In this document: positions 1 to 6,283 of the stretch, piece by piece
How the letters are laid out: every line of letters starts with the position of its first letter
Numbering within the stretch: position 1 is the first letter of the stretch
Assembly (NCBI GenBank): GCA_003505795.1
Contig: DNXT01000496.1
Location: forward strand, 1-7,792
Direction of reading: 5' to 3'
Origin: Lysobacteraceae bacterium
Lineage (GTDB): Bacteria; Pseudomonadota; Gammaproteobacteria; Xanthomonadales; Xanthomonadaceae
DNA: 7,792 nucleotides
Notes under the pieces: model-generated
Database searches by the model: none
What the model was told of the DNA's origin: nothing
What the model saw: only the letters and a program-made list of their open reading frames with translations
Translations under genes and position numbers: made by a program

Positions 1-135
1 CGTGCGCTGGCGCGCCGCCCCGGGGCGATGCGGCGTCGTTCCCGCCGGCGCCGCAACCGCCCCGGGGACGTTTCCCTACCCGTCGTCGGCCCGATCACGG
101 ACAGCCGGACCCCGGCGCCGGGTTATCCTGTCGCC
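1..135. other. spacer upstream of recQ, no gene recognised
   Basis: The recQ frame stays open to the window edge, but the residues it would encode are almost all Arg, Pro, Gly and Ala and resemble nothing in RecQ. The stretch holds a 12-base palindrome CGCCCCGGGGCG at 16-27 and an identical 11-mer CCGCCCCGGGG at 15-25 and 57-67. I see no terminator and no end of an upstream gene. Confidence 0.5.
124..129 (+). promoter_or_regulatory. possible recQ -10 box (leaderless arrangement)
   Basis: TATCCT matches the sigma-70 -10 consensus at four of six bases, including the key first two and last positions. It ends six bases before the recQ ATG at 136, so transcription would start at or next to the A of the start codon. 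No Shine-Dalgarno sequence lies upstream of the ATG, which fits a leaderless mRNA. No convincing -35 hexamer is visible, so this is a candidate only. Confidence 0.4.
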
Positions 136-1941
<1,806 letters not shown>

Positions 1942-2058
1942 GCGTCCGGCCCCGTGTCGGCCCTGCCACGAAAATCCCGGAAACCGACAGCGGCCGTTCA
2001 ATCTGCGGTTGCTAGCGTGGGGACACCCGCGAAGGCACGGAACGCCGCCTTCTCCTGC

Positions 2059-2064
2059 TAGAGT
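2059..2064 (+). promoter_or_regulatory. possible -10 box for the exported-protein gene
   Basis: TAGAGT fits the TANNNT core of a -10 element (four of six consensus bases) and ends seven bases before the ATG at 2072. As for recQ, transcription would then begin almost at the start codon, and there is no Shine-Dalgarno sequence. A second candidate, TAGCGT at 2013-2018, would give a leader of about 50 bases. No clear -35 accompanies either. Confidence 0.35.
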
Positions 2065-2071
2065 CAAACCG

Positions 2072-2551
2072 ATGAAACGCAGCCTCCTCATTGCCTGTGC
2101 CCTGCTCGCCTCGGCCAACGCCCTGGCGCAGGCCGACGACGTGACCACGTCCGGCAACCCGGCGCTGGACCTGAGCGTGCCCAGGGAACCGATCCAGTAC
2201 CGCAGCGATCCGACCTATTCCAGCGACCCGCCCGGCGCCTACTACGGCGACAAGAGCGGCAAGCCGGCCGCGGCGACGGTGCGCGAACAGCAGCGCATCG
2301 CCGCGCAGGCCGAACAGTGCCAGGGCGAACTGCACGGCAGCGTCACCGCCGGCGTCGGCTATTCGAACCACGGCGGCAACAGCAACTGGCAGGGCGCCAA
2401 CCTCAACAGCTGCAAGACCTACTACGGCGACGACGGCAAGCCGCGCACGATCGGCGTCAGCATCAGCGTCGGACGCGGCGAAGGCGCACTGTTCGGACCC
2501 GGCTACTACGGTGGCCCCGGCTGGTACGGCCCCGGGCCGGGCGGCTGGTAG
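2072..2551 (+). CDS. putative exported protein with Gly/Tyr/Trp-rich tail, function unknown
   Basis: I do not recognise this family. The 159-residue product opens with a classical Sec signal peptide: Lys2-Arg3, a hydrophobic stretch at 5-15, and a likely cut after Ala-Leu-Ala at 17-19. The mature part has a Pro/Ser/Tyr-rich segment (about 36-60), a short charged helix-like segment around 69-84, and a Gly/Asn/Ser-rich stretch with alternating residues (about 87-135) that could be beta-strands. It ends in GPGYYGGPGWYGPGPGGW. Cys83 and Cys114 are the only cysteines of the mature protein and could form a periplasmic disulfide. The ATG at 2072 is chosen because the signal peptide starts there; extending the frame to 2009 adds residues unlike a leader. 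GC-rich third positions match the neighbours, so it is not an obvious recent arrival. Envelope location is inferred. A terminal Trp recalls outer-membrane proteins, but this is too small for a full porin barrel. Confidence 0.75.
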   Translation: MKRSLLIACALLASANALAQADDVTTSGNPALDLSVPREPIQYRSDPTYSSDPPGAYYGDKSGKPAAATVREQQRIAAQAEQCQGELHGSVTAGVGYSNHGGNSNWQGANLNSCKTYYGDDGKPRTIGVSISVGRGEGALFGPGYYGGPGWYGPGPGGW

Positions 2552-2598
2552 ACGCACCAAGGCGTTGACGGCAACTTCACCGGGGCAGTGCTGAAAAT

Positions 2599-2621
2599 GC
2601 GGTTCCTGTCGAGAGAACCGC
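2599..2621 (+). promoter_or_regulatory. inverted repeat covering the response-regulator ribosome binding site
   Basis: GCGGTTC (2599-2605) and GAACCGC (2615-2621) form a perfect 7-base inverted repeat with a 9-base loop CTGTCGAGA. The right arm ends one base before the ATG at 2623, and the Shine-Dalgarno-like GAGAG (2611-2615) lies mostly in the loop. It could be a hairpin affecting translation or a DNA operator. A weak promoter may lie upstream (TTGACG at 2565-2570, A-rich GAAAAT at 2593-2598), but that spacing is too long for a normal sigma-70 site. Confidence 0.45.
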
Positions 2622-2622
2622 C

Positions 2623-3024
2623 ATGTCCAGGCCGAGCGAGCGCCCCGTCGTATTCATCGCGGAAGACGGCGAAGGCACGCGCCAGCTGAGCCGGCTGGTA
2701 CTCGAGAGCTATGGCTTCGACTGCCACGACTGCGGCGACGTGCACGCCGCGATGCAGCTGATCGAGGCGAACCCGCGCATCGACGTGCTGTTCTCCGACA
2801 TCCACTTCCCGGGCGGGCTCTCCGGAGTCGACCTGGCCGCCTGGGCGATGCAGGCGCCGCGCGCGATTCCGGTCCTGCTGACCTCCGGGCTCGCCGCCGA
2901 GTACGTCGAGCAGATCCTGCCCGAAGGCGCGGCGTTCCTGGAGAAGCCCTACACTCCGGAACAGTTGCTGCAGGCGATCCGCTCGGTGATGGATTCGCAC
3001 AAGCCGGTGCCCTCGCCCGCCTGA
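2623..3024 (+). CDS. single-domain (CheY-like) response regulator
   Basis: The 133-residue product is a stand-alone receiver domain with no output domain. The acidic pair Glu14-Asp15 after the first strand (VVFIAED), the phosphoacceptor Asp59 in VLFSDIHFPGG, Thr87 in VLLTSG and Lys108 in FLEKPYTPEQLL match the conserved receiver residues in order, so it should accept phosphate from a histidine kinase. Length and motif spacing fit CheY/Spo0F-type proteins. The segment after Lys108-Pro109 forms the usual last helix, followed by a short Pro/Ser tail. No kinase, chemotaxis or diguanylate cyclase gene is nearby, so partner and pathway are unknown; single-domain regulators usually relay phosphate or act by protein contact. 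The ATG at 2623 has GAGAG seven bases upstream, one of only two recognisable ribosome binding sites in the window, and it lies inside a small hairpin. Confidence 0.93.
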   Translation: MSRPSERPVVFIAEDGEGTRQLSRLVLESYGFDCHDCGDVHAAMQLIEANPRIDVLFSDIHFPGGLSGVDLAAWAMQAPRAIPVLLTSGLAAEYVEQILPEGAAFLEKPYTPEQLLQAIRSVMDSHKPVPSPA

Positions 3025-3166
3025 GCCACAGACCGGACGCTGGAGGCGGCGACCGACCGATCGCCCTCGAAACTCGCCGCCGCCATATGCCGGTCCTTCA
3101 TCGCCATCGGCCGACGCGCGCGGGCAGCGCCGCCACCGGGTCCGCGGCGGTGGAACATCGCCCACG
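3025..3166. other. convergent spacer, no gene recognised
   Basis: This is the gap between the plus-strand response regulator and the minus-strand tRNA terminator. It contains a 6-base inverted repeat CCACCG (3133-3138) / CGGTGG (3148-3153) with a 9-base loop but no following T-run, so it is not a convincing intrinsic terminator for the plus-strand gene. Open frames crossing it on the minus strand run through the tRNA or the regulator and look like noise. Confidence 0.5.
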
Positions 3167-3189
3167 AAAAAAGCGCCGCCAGGGCGCTT
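3167..3189 (-). terminator. intrinsic terminator of tRNA-Lys
   Basis: Read on the minus strand, AAGCGCC - CTGGC - GGCGCTT gives a perfect 7-base stem (3171-3177 with 3183-3189) and 5-base loop. The run of T continues to 3167, six T in all. It begins 17 bases past the encoded CCA end of the tRNA. There is no T-run on the other side, so it should stop only leftward transcription, closing the tol-que-tRNA block. Confidence 0.85.
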
Positions 3190-3206
3190 CTGATCGTTGT
3201 CCGCGA

Positions 3207-3282
3207 TGGTGGGCCGTGATGGATTCGAACCATCGACCAGCGGATTAAAAGTCCGATGCTCTACCGACTGAGCTAACGGCCC
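3207..3282 (-). tRNA. tRNA-Lys (anticodon UUU)
   Basis: The 76-base gene folds as a full cloverleaf on the minus strand. It has a 7-base acceptor stem GGGCCGT/ACGGCCC, D stem GCTC/GAGC, anticodon loop CTTTTAA with TTT at 3247-3249, and T arm GATGG-TTCGAAT-CCATC. The discriminator is A, and CCA is encoded in the DNA (3207-3209). It closely resembles E. coli tRNA-Lys. The outermost anticodon-stem position (27-43) reads T and C, which do not pair; the other four pairs are canonical. The gene lies 54 bases after queC, with its own -10-like box and a terminator behind it. tRNA-Lys is not a queuosine substrate, so the link to queC/queE is probably only positional. Confidence 0.97.
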
Positions 3283-3317
3283 GGGAAACCTGACGACCGG
3301 CTCGCGCCGGGGTGCGC

Positions 3318-3323
3318 ATTCTA
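3318..3323 (-). promoter_or_regulatory. -10 box of the tRNA-Lys promoter
   Basis: TAGAAT on the minus strand matches the sigma-70 -10 consensus at five of six bases. It lies in the 54-base gap between the queC stop and the tRNA, and would start transcription near 3311, about 30 bases before the tRNA 5' end. The -35 at normal spacing is weak (TTCGCG, 3341-3346, just inside the end of queC). A better -35 match, TTGACG, sits only 11 bases upstream of the -10, too close to pair with it. Confidence 0.5.
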
Positions 3324-3336
3324 CCCCAGCCGGGCG

Positions 3337-4014
3337 TCAACGCGAAATTGCGTAGCGTGTCGGGTCGGCGACGCCGGCATCGGCGAATCCGGCCGCACGC
3401 AGCCGGCAGGCGTCGCAGTGGTTGCAGGCCAGTCCCTGCGCATCGGCGTTGTAGCAGGACACGGTCAGCGCGAAATCCACGCCCAGCCGCACACCCTCGC
3501 GCACGATGTCGGCCTTGCTCAGGTGCTGCAGCGGCGCGTGCACGCGCAGGCCGGCGCCCTCGACGCCGGCCTTGGTGGCCAGGTTGGCGAGGTTCTCGAA
3601 CGCGGCGATGAACTCCGGGCGGCAATCCGGGTAGCCGGAATAGTCCACCGCGTTGACCCCGCAGAAGATGTCGTTGGCACCGAGCACTTCGGCCCAGCCC
3701 AGCGCCAGCGACAGCATGATGGTGTTGCGCGCCGGCACGTAGGTGGAAGGAATGCCTTCGCCGCCCGCCTCCGGCACGTCGATCGCATCGTCGGTCAGCG
3801 CCGAGCCGCCGATGCTGCGCAGGTCCACGCCGACCACCTTGTGCGCGGCCACGCCCAGCGCCTGCGCCACGCGCGCGGCCGCCTCCAGCTCGGAGGTATG
3901 CCGCTGCCCATAGCGCACGCTCAATGCGTGCACGGCAAAACCCTGCTCGCGGGCGATGGCGACGACGGCGGCGGAATCCATGCCGCCGGACAGGAGGACG
4001 ACTGCTTTTTTCAT
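3337..4014 (-). CDS. queC: 7-cyano-7-deazaguanine synthase QueC
   Basis: QueC converts 7-carboxy-7-deazaguanine to preQ0 using ammonia and ATP in the cytoplasm, one step after QueE in queuosine synthesis. The 225-residue product matches the family length. The ATP-pyrophosphatase loop SGGMDS is at residues 9-14, followed by the QueC-typical ALSVRYGQRH. The zinc ligands are Cys187, Cys197, Cys200 and Cys203 (ACNHCDACRLR), and the ending DPTRYAISR is family-like. The start at 4014 is forced: the next Met is inside the catalytic loop, and upstream the frame has no ATG, GTG or TTG before a stop at 4057-4059. Directly upstream of the ATG lie CCCCC and the arm of an inverted-repeat element, so no Shine-Dalgarno sequence is possible. 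queE lies 156 bases upstream in the same direction; transcript sharing across the element is plausible but unproven. Confidence 0.96.
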   Translation of the reverse strand: MKKAVVLLSGGMDSAAVVAIAREQGFAVHALSVRYGQRHTSELEAAARVAQALGVAAHKVVGVDLRSIGGSALTDDAIDVPEAGGEGIPSTYVPARNTIMLSLALGWAEVLGANDIFCGVNAVDYSGYPDCRPEFIAAFENLANLATKAGVEGAGLRVHAPLQHLSKADIVREGVRLGVDFALTVSCYNADAQGLACNHCDACRLRAAGFADAGVADPTRYAISR

Positions 4015-4019
4015 GGGGG

Positions 4020-4161
4020 CGGGATTGGGGATTCGGGATTGGGGATTTGTCAGAAGCTACAGCATCGTGGCAAGCCATGCCGTCCAGGGCGGAAGCTCAA
4101 GATCAGGATGGGATTCGGGGCCAGGTTCTTACGAATCCCCAATCCCGAATCTCCAATCCCG
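4020..4161. repeat. 142-base inverted-repeat element of GGGATT type between queE and queC
   Basis: Two 31-base arms, 4020-4050 and 4131-4161, are reverse complements at 29 of 31 positions and enclose an 80-base core. Each arm is internally repetitive: units of GGGATT and GGGGATT(C) on the plus strand in the left arm, AATCCC/AATCCCC in the right. A further fragment GGGATTCGGGG is in the core at 4110-4120. There is no coding potential and no obvious target duplication at the edges. Similar GGGATTCGGGATTGGGG strings recur between genes in xanthomonad genomes as I remember them, so this is probably a dispersed extragenic or MITE-like repeat. As RNA or single-stranded DNA it could form a long hairpin. 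The left arm ends five bases before the queC start codon, and the right arm ends nine bases before the queE stop codon. Confidence 0.85.
4021..4044 (+). other. potential G-quadruplex motif
   Basis: Four G-tracts GGG, GGGG, GGG, GGGG separated by loops ATT, ATTC and ATT satisfy the usual G3+N1-7 rule on the plus strand. A fifth tract, GGGGG, is at 4015-4019. The plus strand is the template for queC, so a quadruplex here would sit in the template DNA immediately upstream of the queC ATG; the mRNA carries the C-rich complement. Confidence 0.6.
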
Positions 4162-4170
4162 GCTCTCCGC

Positions 4171-4854
4171 TCACCGCCCCGGCTCGTCGTTCCAGAGCAG
4201 CTTGTGCAGCTGCATCTGGAAGCGCACCGGCAGGCGGTCGGCGACGATCCAGTCGGCCAGCTCGCGCGGCGCCAGCTGGCCCTTGCTCGGCGAGAACAGC
4301 ACCGCGCAGCGCCGGTCCAGCGCATGCGCGGCCACCACCTCGCGCGCCCATTCGTAGTCGGCACGCCCGCACAGGACGAACTTGACCTGGTCGCGCGCGG
4401 TCAGCAGCGGCAGGTTCTCCCAGCGGTTGCGGCGTTCCTCGCCGGAGGCCGGGGTCTTCAGGTCCACCACCCGCGACACGCGCGGGTCGACCGCTGCGAC
4501 GTCCAGCGCGCCGGACGTCTCCAGCGAGACGTCATGGCCGGCATCGCAGAGCTTGCGCAGCAGCACCAGGCAGCGCTTCTGCGCCAGCGGCTCGCCGCCG
4601 GTCACGCAGACATGGCGCACGCCGTAGCCGGCGACCTCGGCGACGATGTCGTCGATATCGCGCCACTGGCCGCCATGGAAGGCGTACTCGGTATCGCAGT
4701 AACTGCAGCGCAGCGGGCAGCCGGTCAGGCGCACGAACACGGTCGGCCAGCCGGCGGCGTCGGCTTCGCCCTGCAACGACAGGAAGATCTCCGTGATCTT
4801 CAGCCGCGGCAACGGCGACTGGACGATTTCACTGGGAGTGGCGGCGGCGTTCAT
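4171..4854 (-). CDS. queE: 7-carboxy-7-deazaguanine synthase QueE (radical SAM)
   Basis: QueE is a radical SAM enzyme that contracts 6-carboxytetrahydropterin to 7-carboxy-7-deazaguanine, needing SAM, Mg2+ and a [4Fe-4S] cluster; QueC then uses its product. In the 227-residue protein, Cys46, Cys50 and Cys53 form the canonical CX3CX2C cluster site (GCPLRCSYCDTEYAF). GGEP at 86-89 is the SAM-contacting motif, and the entry sequence EIFLSLQGE (about 22-30) and ending LQ-type FQMQLHKLLWND are typical of QueE. The canonical spacing differs from the longer cluster loop of the E. coli enzyme. The ATG at 4854 gives about 17 residues before conserved sequence. No proper Shine-Dalgarno sequence precedes it; a 6-base inverted repeat with a -10-like CATAAT occupies that place. 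It lies 48 bases after cpoB. queD and queF are not in the window, so the pathway is incomplete here. Confidence 0.95.
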   Translation of the reverse strand: MNAAATPSEIVQSPLPRLKITEIFLSLQGEADAAGWPTVFVRLTGCPLRCSYCDTEYAFHGGQWRDIDDIVAEVAGYGVRHVCVTGGEPLAQKRCLVLLRKLCDAGHDVSLETSGALDVAAVDPRVSRVVDLKTPASGEERRNRWENLPLLTARDQVKFVLCGRADYEWAREVVAAHALDRRCAVLFSPSKGQLAPRELADWIVADRLPVRFQMQLHKLLWNDEPGR

Positions 4855-4855
4855 G

Positions 4856-4875
4856 GCGGGATTATGAGGTCCCGC
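4856..4875 (-). promoter_or_regulatory. inverted repeat with -10-like box upstream of queE
   Basis: GCGGGA / TCCCGC form a perfect 6-base inverted repeat around an 8-base loop, ending one base before the queE ATG. On the minus strand the loop and one arm contain CATAAT (4866-4861), five of six matches to the -10 consensus, ending six bases before the ATG. It could be a promoter for a leaderless queE mRNA, an operator over that promoter, or a small hairpin. No good -35 is visible. Confidence 0.4.
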
Positions 4876-4902
4876 GACGACAGCGGCAGGACGATACGGG
4901 GG

Positions 4903-5709
4903 TCAGCGCAGCTGCTGGCCGAGCTGGATGGAATTCAGCCGGTCCTGGGCGACACGCGCGGCATCGGAGCCGGGATACTGGCCGATCACCTGCTGCAGGG
5001 TCTGCTGCGCCTCGCGCGACTTGCCCTCGCCCTGTTGCGACAGGCCAAGCTTGAGCAGGCCGCCGGCGGCCTTGTCGTGCGTGGGATAGCGGTCGACGAG
5101 ATCCCGGAACTGGGCCTCGGCGAGCGGGAAATTGCGGGTGGCGTAATAGCTCTCGCCCAGCCAGTACAGGGCATTGGGGGTGTAGACGCCGTTGGGGTAC
5201 AGCTCGAGGAAACTCAAAAACAGCTGCGCGGAATCGTCGTATCTGCCGTTCTTCAGCGCATCGAACGCCACGTTGTAGGCGGTGCGCTCGTCGCCGTTGA
5301 CCGCCAGCGTGCCGGCGTCGCCGTGCACGGAAGGCGACCGCTCGGAAGTGGCCGCCGCAGGGGGCTTGCCGGCCGGAGCACTGCTGGAACCCGTCGCGTC
5401 GGGCAGTGGCGGCATCGCCCCTCCCTCCAGACGGTTGAGCCGGCCATCAAGGTCCAGGTACTGGTCCTTGCTCTGCTGCTTGAGCTGCTCGTTGTCGTGC
5501 TGGAGCTGCTCGATCGTGCTCTGCATCTGCTGGACCTGGGTGCGCAGCTCGTTGAGCTGGTTGATCAGGTCGAGGTTGGCCTGCGGGTTGGCCGCCTGCT
5601 GCTCGAGCACGGCAACGCGGTCGGCAAGACTCTGCCGCTGCGCGTATGCCGGCGCGGCGACCACCAGGGTCGCCGCGACGATCATCGATGTAAGGACACC
5701 GATACGCAT
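4903..5709 (-). CDS. cpoB: Tol-Pal system protein CpoB (YbgF), coiled coil plus TPR
   Basis: CpoB is a periplasmic partner of TolA that, in E. coli, coordinates outer-membrane constriction with PBP1B activity at division. The 268-residue product (E. coli about 263) has a signal peptide with a hydrophobic stretch at 5-19 and a likely cut after Ala21-Tyr-Ala23. A Gln-rich coiled coil follows at about 28-95 (heptad-like Leu in LNELRTQVQQM and IEQLQHDNEQL), the trimerisation region of the family. A Pro/Ala/Ser linker spans about 98-130. Three tetratricopeptide-type repeats lie at about 143-176 (AYNVAFDALKNGRYDDSAQ), 180-213 (ALYWLGESYYATRNFPLAE) and 217-250. The ATG is three bases after the pal stop, with no Shine-Dalgarno sequence, which suggests translation coupled to pal. 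queE follows 48 bases later in the same direction. Confidence 0.94.
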   Translation of the reverse strand: MRIGVLTSMIVAATLVVAAPAYAQRQSLADRVAVLEQQAANPQANLDLINQLNELRTQVQQMQSTIEQLQHDNEQLKQQSKDQYLDLDGRLNRLEGGAMPPLPDATGSSSAPAGKPPAAATSERSPSVHGDAGTLAVNGDERTAYNVAFDALKNGRYDDSAQLFLSFLELYPNGVYTPNALYWLGESYYATRNFPLAEAQFRDLVDRYPTHDKAAGGLLKLGLSQQGEGKSREAQQTLQQVIGQYPGSDAARVAQDRLNSIQLGQQLR

Positions 5710-5712
5710 GTA

Positions 5713-6225
5713 TTACTGAGCCGTGTAGACGATCTCGACGCGGCGGTTCTGCGACCAGCAGCTCTCGCCGGACTCGGTGCACACCGGACGCTCTTCGCCG
5801 TAGCTGACCACGGTCAGCTGGCTGGCCGAGCCGCCGTTGGCCTGCAGCGCAGACGACACGGCATTGGCGCGACGCTCGCCCAGGCCCATGTTGTACTCGC
5901 GCGAACCGCGCTCGTCGGCATTGCCCTGGAGGGTGATGCGCGAGGACGGACGGTCACGCAGGTACTTGGCATGGCAGGCCATGATGGCCTGGAACTCCGG
6001 CTTCAGCGAATCCTGATCCAGATCGAAGTAGACGACACGCTGACGCAGGCAGGCGTCGGTATCGAGATCGCCCGGACCGTACAGACCCGAAGAAGAGCTC
6101 GGCGCAGTCGACACCGGCGTGGTCGGCTCTGCCGGCGGCGGGGTTTCCTTGACCTTCTTCGAACAGCCGGCCAGGACGGCCACGGACAGCAGAGAAACAA
6201 GTAGAACTCGGGTGGACTTGTTCAT
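5713..6225 (-). CDS. pal: peptidoglycan-associated lipoprotein Pal
   Basis: Pal is an outer-membrane lipoprotein that binds peptidoglycan and TolB and is needed for envelope constriction at division. The 170-residue product has a lipoprotein signal with lipobox LAGC and lipidated Cys21. Ser at +2 favours outer-membrane sorting. A Pro/Thr/Ser linker runs to about 50, then the OmpA-like domain covers about 60-168. Conserved features are YFDLDQDSL (66-74), the Pal signature GNADERG (101-107), EYNMGLGERRANAV (110-123) for diaminopimelate binding, VSYGEERP (140-147) and NRRVEIVY (160-167). Besides Cys21 there are four cysteines, 59, 84, 149 and 156, absent from E. coli Pal as I know it and possibly disulfide-bonded. 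The ATG at 6225 has AAAGGT six bases upstream. tolB ends 58 bases upstream, and an AT-rich patch in that gap may supply an extra promoter. Confidence 0.97.
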   Translation of the reverse strand: MNKSTRVLLVSLLSVAVLAGCSKKVKETPPPAEPTTPVSTAPSSSSGLYGPGDLDTDACLRQRVVYFDLDQDSLKPEFQAIMACHAKYLRDRPSSRITLQGNADERGSREYNMGLGERRANAVSSALQANGGSASQLTVVSYGEERPVCTESGESCWSQNRRVEIVYTAQ

Positions 6226-6231
6226 GGCAAT

Positions 6232-6237
6232 ACCTTT
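6232..6237 (-). promoter_or_regulatory. ribosome binding site of pal
   Basis: AAAGGT on the minus strand ends six bases before the pal ATG and matches the anti-Shine-Dalgarno core AAGG. A stronger-looking AGGAG lies 16 bases upstream of the ATG, too far to be used. It stands out because most genes in this window have no such site. Confidence 0.65.
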
Positions 6238-6274
6238 GTGGCTCCTAAGCCAATGAGGGGTTTAACGCAGCGAA

Positions 6275-6280
6275 ATATTA
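6275..6280 (-). promoter_or_regulatory. possible -10 box in the AT-rich tolB-pal gap
   Basis: TAATAT on the minus strand lies in the only strongly AT-rich patch of the window (about 6271-6288), directly after the tolB stop. It matches the -10 consensus at four of six bases and would start a pal transcript near 6268. The best -35 at acceptable spacing, TTACCG, is inside the end of tolB and weak. pal and cpoB are often made in excess of TolB, which an internal promoter would explain, but this remains a guess. Confidence 0.3.
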
Positions 6281-6283
6281 ACA

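Noticed and set aside
28..135. In-frame upstream ATG that would extend RecQ by 36 residues
   Set aside because: The extension is Arg/Pro-rich and unlike RecQ N-termini, while the family-like sequence starts at the ATG at 136.
2506..3165. 219-codon minus-strand frame opposite the response regulator
   Set aside because: It is antisense to an intact receiver domain and has no recognisable features.
4015..4170. CRISPR array or insertion sequence reading of the GGGATT repeats
   Set aside because: The units are 6-8 bases without spacers of regular length, and there is no transposase, so an extragenic repeat fits better.
4015..4170. preQ1 riboswitch in front of queC, or in the 48-base leader of queE (4855-4902)
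   Set aside because: I see no preQ1 aptamer-like stem with an A-rich tail in either; the queC leader is the inverted repeat and the queE leader is too short and GC-rich.
3418..6204. 928-codon open plus-strand frame across queC, queE, cpoB and pal
   Set aside because: It runs antisense through four recognised genes and their gaps, with no motif or signal; it is a base-composition artefact.
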